Assembly (NCBI GenBank): GCA_031415375.1 | Contig: JANORP010000125.1 | Coordinates: 1-7,255, forward strand | Direction of reading: 5' to 3' | DNA from: JADKCL01 sp031415375 | GTDB taxonomy: Bacteria; Bacteroidota; Bacteroidia; J057; JADKCL01 | Length of the DNA: 7,255 bases | Shown: positions 1-5,552 of the stretch, in pieces | How the letters are laid out: the number at the start of each line of letters is the position of its first letter | Position numbering within the stretch: the stretch's first letter is position 1 | Notes under the pieces: model-generated | Told to the model about the DNA's origin: nothing | Seen by the model: the letters and a program-made list of their open reading frames with translations, nothing else | Database searches by the model: none | Position numbers and translations under genes: made by a program

Positions 1-479
1 TTAATCGTGACAACTATCGTGACAGCAATCGTGACAAATAGCTGTAAACCGCACTGAAAATTTGATCGTGACACCAATCGTGACACCAATTCGTGACAAA
101 TAGCTGTAAACCGCACTGTAAATTTAATCGTGACAGCTATCGTGACAGCTATCGTGACAGCTATCGTGACAGCAATCATGGCAAATAGCCGTAAACCGCT
201 CTCTAAATTTAATCGTGACAGCTATGGTGACAGTTCTCGTGACACTAGTCGTGACGACAATCGTGCCAAATTGCTGTAAAACGCACTGTAAATTTAATCG
301 TGACAGCTATCGTGACACCAATCGTAACGACAATCGTGCCAAAGAGTTGTAAACCGCACTGTAAATTTAATCGTGACAGCTATCGTGACAAATAGCCGTA
401 AACCGCTCTCTAAATTTAATCGTGACAGCTATCGTGACACCAATCGCGACAAACAGCTGCAAACAGCACTCCAAGTCTA
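1..479. repeat. Nested tandem repeat array (12-bp subrepeats in larger units)
   Basis: Seven larger units follow each other without spacers: 4-64, 65-126, 127-211, 212-296, 297-369, 370-418 and 419-479. Each begins with two to five copies of a 12-mer close to ATCGTGACAGCT (variants end in GCA, CCA or AAT). Each closes with AGCTGTAAACCG and then a 13-mer like CACTGTAAATTTA. Unit lengths are 61, 62, 85, 85, 73, 49 and 61 bp, which is 25 + 12n apart from one 1-bp insertion in the second unit (ATTCGTGACAAAT). The closing modules look like diverged 12-mers themselves (shared CnGTnA core). The array starts mid-pattern at base 1, so it probably extends past the left edge. The last unit is the most degenerate, as expected at an array boundary. 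Stops occur in all frames, so it is non-coding. It lies downstream of tgt. From 480 to 562 only unique sequence is seen, with no gene. Function is unknown. Confidence 0.93.
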
Positions 480-548
480 ATCTCGGCATCTTTGACAACA
501 CCTAACACAAAAATGAATCGAAAGCGGCCACGGCATTGGGCGCTCTAT

Positions 549-574
549 GCCAACAGCTTAGCCTAAAGCTTGGC
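549..574 (-). terminator. Hairpin overlapping the tgt stop codon, possible terminator
   Basis: GCCA (549-552) plus AGCTT (555-559) can pair with AAGCT (566-570) plus TGGC (571-574). This gives a 9-bp stem with a 2-nt bulge (553-554) and a 6-nt loop that contains the tgt stop codon (563-565). It sits where a terminator or 3'-end stabilising structure would be expected for tgt. No U-tract follows on the minus strand, so intrinsic termination is doubtful and the match could be chance. Confidence 0.22.
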
Positions 575-1693
575 ACTCACCTTGGGAAGCATCATCCTTT
601 TCCAATCTGAGAAGTCTCCTTCCAAGATATGACGACGGGCCTCACCGACTAGCCACAGGTAAAAATGGAGGTTGTGCAAGCTCAAAATCGTCATCGCCAA
701 CATCTCATTGGCTTTCAGGAGGTGGCGCACATAGGCTTTGGAGTAGTATTGGTCGGCAAAGAGGTCGCTGTCTGGATCTAGGGGACTGAAGTCGGCCTCG
801 TATTGCAGGTTACGCATGTTGCGTATGCCCTCGCGTGTAAACATCATGCCGTGGCGCGCATTGCGCGTAGGCATCACGCAGTCAAACATATCCACGCCCA
901 GGGCGATGTTTTCCAACAGGTTTTCGGGGGTGCCTACCCCCATGAGATAACGCGGCTTGTCCTGCGGCAAGATGCTGCAGCACAAGTCGGTAAACTCATA
1001 CATCAGCTCGGTAGGCTCGCCTACACTCAAGCCGCCGATCGCATTGCCCGGCAAGTCCAGGCTGGCAATAAACTCGGCCGATTGTGTGCGGTAGTCACGG
1101 TACATGCCACCCTGCACGATCGGGAACAGAGCCTGGGAGTGGCCATAGAGGCCCTCGGTGGCTTGCCAGCGTGACTTGCAGCGTTGTGCCCACCGGTGGG
1201 TGAGCTCCATGGACTCGCGCGCATAGCGCTCATCGCTCGGCCACGGCGGGCACTCGTCCAAGACCATCATGATGTCTGACCCGATGATGCGCTGGGTATC
1301 GACGACATTTTCGGGTGTGAAGAGGTGCTTGGAGCCATCGATATGCGATTTGAAAGTCGCACCTTCCTCACTCAGCTTGCGCTGTTTGGAAAGGGAAAAT
1401 ACTTGGTAGCCTCCGCTGTCGGTCAGTATCGGCCCATCCCAATGCATGAATTTATGCAATCCGCCAGCAGCCTCCATGATGCGGTTGCCGGGGCGTAGAT
1501 AGAGGTGGTAGGTATTGCCCAAGATGATCTGGGCTTTGACGTCATCGCGCAGATGGTTTTGTTCTACCGCTTTCACCGAAGCCACCGTGCCCACGGGCAT
1601 GAAAATGGGCGTAAGGATCGTGCCATGGTCGGTTTCGATCTTGCCAGCACGGGCATGGCTGCCGCTGTCGTTCTTTTCAAGCGTAAATTTCAT
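563..1693 (-). CDS. tgt: tRNA-guanine(34) transglycosylase (Tgt), queuosine pathway
   Basis: This cytoplasmic enzyme swaps the guanine at wobble position 34 of tRNAs for Asp, Asn, His and Tyr (GUN anticodons) for preQ1, a step of queuosine synthesis. The 376-aa protein has the usual bacterial length and is collinear with the family. It shows TPIFMPVGT (28-36), the LGNTYHLYLRPG segment (58-69), TDSGGYQ with the expected general base/acid Asp92, DEC (146-148) and QGG (194-196) for base recognition, GGLSVGE (220-226), and FDCVMPTRNAR with the expected nucleophile Asp271. The C-terminal zinc site is altered: positions that carry the three Cys ligands in E. coli Tgt are Ser309, Leu311 and Asp314, while His340 (LHN) is kept. 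From memory, many Bacteroidota Tgt proteins also lack these Cys. The ATG at 1693 begins MKFTLEKND, the normal family start. No clear Shine-Dalgarno site is present. A candidate promoter lies directly upstream, so it may be transcribed apart from the CotH-like gene 70 bp away. Confidence 0.97.
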   Translation of the reverse strand: MKFTLEKNDSGSHARAGKIETDHGTILTPIFMPVGTVASVKAVEQNHLRDDVKAQIILGNTYHLYLRPGNRIMEAAGGLHKFMHWDGPILTDSGGYQVFSLSKQRKLSEEGATFKSHIDGSKHLFTPENVVDTQRIIGSDIMMVLDECPPWPSDERYARESMELTHRWAQRCKSRWQATEGLYGHSQALFPIVQGGMYRDYRTQSAEFIASLDLPGNAIGGLSVGEPTELMYEFTDLCCSILPQDKPRYLMGVGTPENLLENIALGVDMFDCVMPTRNARHGMMFTREGIRNMRNLQYEADFSPLDPDSDLFADQYYSKAYVRHLLKANEMLAMTILSLHNLHFYLWLVGEARRHILEGDFSDWKRMMLPKVSAKL

Positions 1694-1700
1694 TGCGCCG

Positions 1701-1732
1701 CGAAGTTAGCGAGGGGCAAGTTGGGATGCAAA
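1701..1732 (-). promoter_or_regulatory. Candidate Bacteroidota-type promoter for tgt
   Basis: On the minus strand TTTG (1732-1729) is followed after 20 bp by TAACTTCG (1708-1701), which matches the Bacteroidota -7 consensus TAnnTTTG at five of six fixed positions. Transcription would begin only a few bases before the tgt ATG at 1693, giving a leaderless or nearly leaderless mRNA. The match is by eye, and co-transcription from the CotH-like gene is the alternative. Confidence 0.3.
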
Positions 1733-1740
1733 ACTGCATC
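1725..1740. promoter_or_regulatory. Perfect inverted repeat in the gap upstream of tgt
   Basis: GATGCA (1725-1730) and TGCATC (1735-1740) form a perfect 6-bp inverted repeat around AAAC. It overlaps the TTTG of the candidate tgt promoter and lies 24 bp past the stop of the CotH-like gene. It could be an operator, a weak hairpin ending the upstream transcript (no U-tract seen), or chance. The repeat itself is seen directly; any role is inference. Confidence 0.3.
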
Positions 1741-1763
1741 TGGGCCCTACTTCAAGCGACGCC

Positions 1764-3251
1764 CTATTTTCCTACGATTTCAAATGTGGCCCGATTGTCA
1801 AAGCCTCTGATTTGTTGGGTGCCGTCGGTCACGAGGATCTTCCAGAAATATCGGCCTGCAGGCAGGTCCCTGGGCACCGCGAAAAAGGTATCGCTCACAG
1901 CAGGAAAGCAGCTTGTGGTGGCCGATGTGAAGCGATCCTCAAGACTGTAGCAGACTTCATAGGTGAGGGGATCATCATTGGGGTCGCTTGCTGGGTGCCA
2001 ACGCAGCATGTCATTGGCGCCTAGCGCTGCGGTAGGCTGGATGAGCCTAAATGATCTCGGATTGAACTCAAACTGGTTCTTGAGGTTAGTTGCGCGTCGG
2101 CTGATGTAGTCTTTGAGCTGTGTGATCTCAAATTGCCAACTGTCAAGGGTATGCTTATGAAAAAAGGTGTCGCCAACGATTGCTGGGGCAAGTTGCCTGG
2201 CGAGACTGTCAATAATTGGGAACAAATATGCTGGATTGTAAATGGTCGCTGAGAGATTGTCGATGCGCAGCTGAATGTCTTGGAGAATGGCCGGTGTGAC
2301 CAGGGCACGCTCAAAAAAGGGATTGCTTGGCATGTCTCCCAACCGCGTGTCGGAATTGTTGCCTCGCTGGTAATAGTCATCGACTTCGGCCAGCAAAAAC
2401 GTATTGTCCATATCCCAGGGCAGGTAGCGCCATTGACGTTTGTCGGGGCTGCAATACATGAAATAATTGTGGTAGTAAGTGCTGCGATTGCCGATGAGCA
2501 TGTTCATGGCGATCGAATTGGTCATATTTTTATAGGCAAAAGTCTTATGAGCCCAAGCAGCATAAGCTTGGTCAGGGATGGTATCGAGTTGCGCGATCAA
2601 GCTTTCCAATTCGTCCCAACTGGAATCCTTTTTGGGTGTTTTGCGTTCCCAAAGCGCCTTGACGTCGTCATAGTGACTCAGGCAGGCTCCATCGCGGGTG
2701 GCTTTGAAGAGGTCGCCTTTTTTGCTCATCCCCCATTTTTCAAGAAAATTGTCATCGATCCCTTCTACCAGCAAAAAGATGCCATGGAACACGCCATTTA
2801 CATGCACAAGGAGATGTTGGGTAGCGTAGCAAGGCTGCCCTGAATCCTTGAAAAGGCGCGTACAAAGGTATTGCCGCAGATAGGTTTTGTCGAGATATTC
2901 GGCATTCAGATTGAGTGTCGTGCGGCCAAAAGGAAGCCGTTTGGCTTTGGGAATCTTGAGTTTGAGGGATTTTTTTGGAAACTCGCGCGATGTATCGCCG
3001 CGAAGCCGCAGGCGCACATTTTTCCATTCGTGCTTCCCGATTCGCAAGGTGGCCAACACATATATGTCTTCCTTAAATGTCGTGCAAATCAGCTCGAAAC
3101 TGTCGGGATTGCAGGTGATTTCCAGATTCGGAAGCGGGCCTTCGTCCGTATCCCTTGAATTTGCCTCTGCCTTGCAACCTTGACCGTTGCCAAGGATCAG
3201 CAGTAAAATCAGCAGGCTAGGCATGCCCAGCCACCAACCCATTTTCTTCAT
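1764..3251 (-). CDS. Probable exported CotH-kinase-like lipoprotein with Fn3-like C-terminus
   Basis: The 495-aa protein begins with a basic and hydrophobic leader (MKKMGWW, then Leu/Ile-rich to about residue 20) and Cys26 in GQGC. This suggests a lipoprotein signal peptide, although the lipobox is not canonical. Residues about 45-395 match the CotH family, atypical protein kinases that phosphorylate exported proteins (known from the Bacillus spore coat). Visible marks are RLRGDTS with PKKSLKLK (82-99), VHVNGVFHGIFLLVEGID (149-166), GDLFKA (179-184, Lys183 probably in the nucleotide site), HNYFMY (261-266) and YLPWDMDNTF (276-285) with Asp280 and Asp282 as likely metal or catalytic residues. 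Residues about 401-493 form a fibronectin-III-like domain (DPNDDPLTYEVCYS, then AGRYFWKILVTDG). The protein probably sits in the periplasm or on the outer membrane. It has its own candidate promoter 17-47 bp upstream. The substrate is unknown; nothing shows that it acts on the neighbouring hydrolases. No frameshift or missing key motif is seen. Confidence 0.9.
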   Translation of the reverse strand: MKKMGWWLGMPSLLILLLILGNGQGCKAEANSRDTDEGPLPNLEITCNPDSFELICTTFKEDIYVLATLRIGKHEWKNVRLRLRGDTSREFPKKSLKLKIPKAKRLPFGRTTLNLNAEYLDKTYLRQYLCTRLFKDSGQPCYATQHLLVHVNGVFHGIFLLVEGIDDNFLEKWGMSKKGDLFKATRDGACLSHYDDVKALWERKTPKKDSSWDELESLIAQLDTIPDQAYAAWAHKTFAYKNMTNSIAMNMLIGNRSTYYHNYFMYCSPDKRQWRYLPWDMDNTFLLAEVDDYYQRGNNSDTRLGDMPSNPFFERALVTPAILQDIQLRIDNLSATIYNPAYLFPIIDSLARQLAPAIVGDTFFHKHTLDSWQFEITQLKDYISRRATNLKNQFEFNPRSFRLIQPTAALGANDMLRWHPASDPNDDPLTYEVCYSLEDRFTSATTSCFPAVSDTFFAVPRDLPAGRYFWKILVTDGTQQIRGFDNRATFEIVGK

Positions 3252-3267
3252 TCTTCTCGTCGCATTG

Positions 3268-3298
3268 TAAACGTAAAGTTAACAATGGTGCCGACAAA
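3268..3298 (-). promoter_or_regulatory. Candidate Bacteroidota-type promoter for the CotH-like gene
   Basis: On the minus strand TTTG (3298-3295) and TACGTTTA (3275-3268) are separated by 19 bp. This fits the Bacteroidota pattern TTTG / TAnnTTTG, with only the last base of the -7 box differing. Transcription would start near 3262, about 10 bases before the ATG at 3251, so the leader would be short. The rest of the 3252-3484 gap shows no gene or strong signal. Judged by eye only. Confidence 0.42.
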
Positions 3299-3484
3299 AG
3301 CCATGTATCGGAAACAATGACCTAGCTGGTAGTGGGCATGCGCGACTTCAAGTCAAGGGTGGCAAGCATAGATTGGCATTGGGGGCAGAGCTCATCCAAC
3401 GAATGCTTGCACGCGAAGACGACCTGAGATAGGCGAATGCGCGCGTTTCAGCTTGGCCATCCCGCCAAAGCGGCCCCGACCCGA

Positions 3485-5518
3485 TCAAGGGATTTCAAAT
3501 CCAGAAGGTGCAGCAGGTAGTGTGCGCGTCGTGAGCAGCAGATCGAGAAAGAAAAAGACCTCATCGCCCGTGGCGCCACTCCGGCCATTGAGGGTGATCT
3601 CAAGCGTGTTGACTTGGTTCAGATCGGTGACTGGCTGGCCTGAACGCAAAAATTGGCTGAGGGGAACCTCGGCGGTTTGCATGATGATCATGGTATCATC
3701 ATAGCAACCGTCCCCAGGTGCCTCATAGCTAAATTGCCGCGTGAAATAGGCTGGATGTACTTGTGTGCGCACATCAGCCCCATTGATGGGGTTTCCGATC
3801 ACCGTAGCGCCTGACTTGATCCGCAAAATGTAGTTTTTGAGGTCGATCGAGCGTCGCTGGGCCGCGATACGTGGATCGTACTCCTTGGTATATCTGAAGC
3901 TGAAATGGCTTCTCGTGGCAAGATTGTCGGCTGGGTCGATCGGAATGCGCAAGGCAAGACGCTCGCTCCGAGGCCGGGTCACGCGCTTGGCCGCGACCTC
4001 GTTGGCAAATACGTGATTGCCAGCGACAGATCTCCCATTGAGGTTGGCTTCGACCTCGATAGGTACCGCCGCATTGGTGCTCGTATTGGTGGCGGTGAGG
4101 GCACGCGCGTCGAGCAAGACCATCGCAGGGGGAGCAGAGAATGGGAAGGGAAATTTCCATGCGCGCTCCAGATCCTGCCCGATTGATGTAGCGCGAATAC
4201 GGTCATCAAAGAATCGATAGCGATGATTTTCGCCACGCAAGCCTGCAAGTAAGGCATTGCCAATCGTGGCATTCGCCAGATTTTCATGGCCAGCATTGGA
4301 GAGCATGTGGATCGGACTTTGGCATGCAATCGAGCGGTTGATACTGGCGCGTGTGCCTGAGATCTGACGCCATACACTGTTGAAGCGTCCATGACTGGCG
4401 CCATGGCTGAATATCATCGCTTTGGGGGCGTTCACATTTTCATAACTGTTGAAAGCGCCCTCCTGCACGTCTTCGTCATGCGAGCTGGCGAGCACGAGAA
4501 AAAAGGTGGTCGGCGAGTCGATCAAGGCACGGTGATTGCTGGGTTCCAGTGCTACAATGGTTTTGAGATGCGTCAAATTGGGACTTCCGAAGATGGCCGC
4601 GACATCATGGATTGCATGGTATTGATGCGCGATCATTTGGAAATCATCGTTCGGCGGGCGGCGCGTGTTGGAGTTGTATGCACCCGTCGGGATGGGTAGG
4701 GTAGTGATCGTCGAGGGACCTTGTGACGCGTAGTCTGCAGGAGCTGTGCCGACGCGCGCGGTGAAATAGGGTTGCAGAACCTGCACGGTGTCGGCGCCTC
4801 GCGAGTGGCCCATGAAGCCAAATGTCGTATAGGATAGCTTACCTTGGATTTCGCTTTTGAGCCGATGCAGGAGCGCTTCTTGGGATCCGGTCCCAAATGG
4901 CGGAATGAGCGCAAGCGCATCCTGCAGCATCACCAAGCTATTGTCTGTTTTTTTGAACCTGATAGGCTGCCCTAGCGTCACGGGGGCATCGCTGATTTGT
5001 TTCAAGGCTGCCAGCACCAAGAAACAAATATGGATGCGCCCTTGTTGCTCGTAGTGTTCATGTCCGCAGGTGGGTTCTTCGAGGTAGCTCGCGACATTCA
5101 CATTCACCGAGATCGAAGCAACGCCTTTGTTGGCGAGGTAGTGTTGCAGATAACGGTACCCGCGATAGCTTTTGGTTTCAGGCATGGCATTGCCATCGTT
5201 GTCAAAATAGGTCGATGATTGCCCATGAATGAACACCGCCAAGGGGTAGGGCGCCGTGCCCGCACCGTCGGGCATCACGAGTTGAAAGTGGAGTGGAATG
5301 TACTTGTCATTTTGCGCATCGGCGACCAAGACATCGCTCAATGCATCTAGCTTTTTCCAGTTGTTGTATCTTGCCACAAGGCCTACATCACCGCTGCTGT
5401 CCAAGACCGTGCGATGCGCAGCCAAAAATGGATTGATGCTGTCGGTTTCGCTGAGGGTATTGTAATAACGACCATACAATCGATACCGCCCGTCAATATT
5501 GTATTCCTTGTATCCCAT
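3485..5518 (-). CDS. Large alpha/beta serine hydrolase (hydrolase A) with C-terminal jelly-roll-like domain
   Basis: The 677-aa protein carries an alpha/beta-hydrolase core at about 75-440. Visible are the oxyanion-hole region VFIHGQ (95-100), the nucleophile elbow FMGHSRGAD with Ser239 (codon 4802-4804), an acid candidate in SSHDEDV (Asp348 or Asp350), and a histidine candidate in SHGASHGRFNSVW (His376 preferred, His372 possible; His411 is another option). The GHSRG plus 'HGxxHxxFNxVW' pattern resembles large bacterial esterase/lipase-like hydrolases, but the substrate cannot be read from sequence. Residues about 465-660 are beta-rich. The end, VPLSQF then LNQVNTLEITLNG then FFFLDLLL, resembles a galactose-binding-like jelly roll. 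The ATG at 5518 is supported by an in-frame TGA four codons upstream. No signal peptide follows it (MGYKEYNIDG), so the protein is predicted cytoplasmic unless exported another way. The gene lies 34 bp after hydrolase B, its paralogue over the whole visible length, and is probably co-transcribed with it. There is no obvious Shine-Dalgarno site close to the ATG. Confidence 0.9.
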   Translation of the reverse strand: MGYKEYNIDGRYRLYGRYYNTLSETDSINPFLAAHRTVLDSSGDVGLVARYNNWKKLDALSDVLVADAQNDKYIPLHFQLVMPDGAGTAPYPLAVFIHGQSSTYFDNDGNAMPETKSYRGYRYLQHYLANKGVASISVNVNVASYLEEPTCGHEHYEQQGRIHICFLVLAALKQISDAPVTLGQPIRFKKTDNSLVMLQDALALIPPFGTGSQEALLHRLKSEIQGKLSYTTFGFMGHSRGADTVQVLQPYFTARVGTAPADYASQGPSTITTLPIPTGAYNSNTRRPPNDDFQMIAHQYHAIHDVAAIFGSPNLTHLKTIVALEPSNHRALIDSPTTFFLVLASSHDEDVQEGAFNSYENVNAPKAMIFSHGASHGRFNSVWRQISGTRASINRSIACQSPIHMLSNAGHENLANATIGNALLAGLRGENHRYRFFDDRIRATSIGQDLERAWKFPFPFSAPPAMVLLDARALTATNTSTNAAVPIEVEANLNGRSVAGNHVFANEVAAKRVTRPRSERLALRIPIDPADNLATRSHFSFRYTKEYDPRIAAQRRSIDLKNYILRIKSGATVIGNPINGADVRTQVHPAYFTRQFSYEAPGDGCYDDTMIIMQTAEVPLSQFLRSGQPVTDLNQVNTLEITLNGRSGATGDEVFFFLDLLLTTRTLPAAPSGFEIP

Positions 5519-5552
5519 ATTCGTTGTTCAAAATGTGACAGGCTTCCTGGCC

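Noticed and set aside
3..41. End of a plus-strand coding repeat (NRDNYRDSNRDK, stop at 39-41)
   Set aside because: The frame is open only for 12 codons here. The 13-bp element in each unit shifts the frame, and every later unit closes all frames quickly, so a coding role is unlikely; the left flank would settle it.
1..479. CRISPR array
   Set aside because: The segments between repeats are repeats themselves (12-mers), there are no unique spacers of constant length, and no cas genes are nearby.
803..1174. Plus-strand open frame of 123 codons
   Set aside because: It is antisense to the conserved centre and C-terminus of tgt, with no family resemblance.
2280..2843. Plus-strand open frame of 187 codons
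   Set aside because: It lies wholly opposite the CotH-like gene, whose motifs are clear; its translation shows no recognisable domain and it is an antisense shadow.
3462..3473. Hairpin CCGC-CAAA-GCGG downstream of hydrolase A as a terminator
   Set aside because: The stem is only 4 bp and no U-tract follows on the minus strand; such short GC stems are expected by chance in this sequence.
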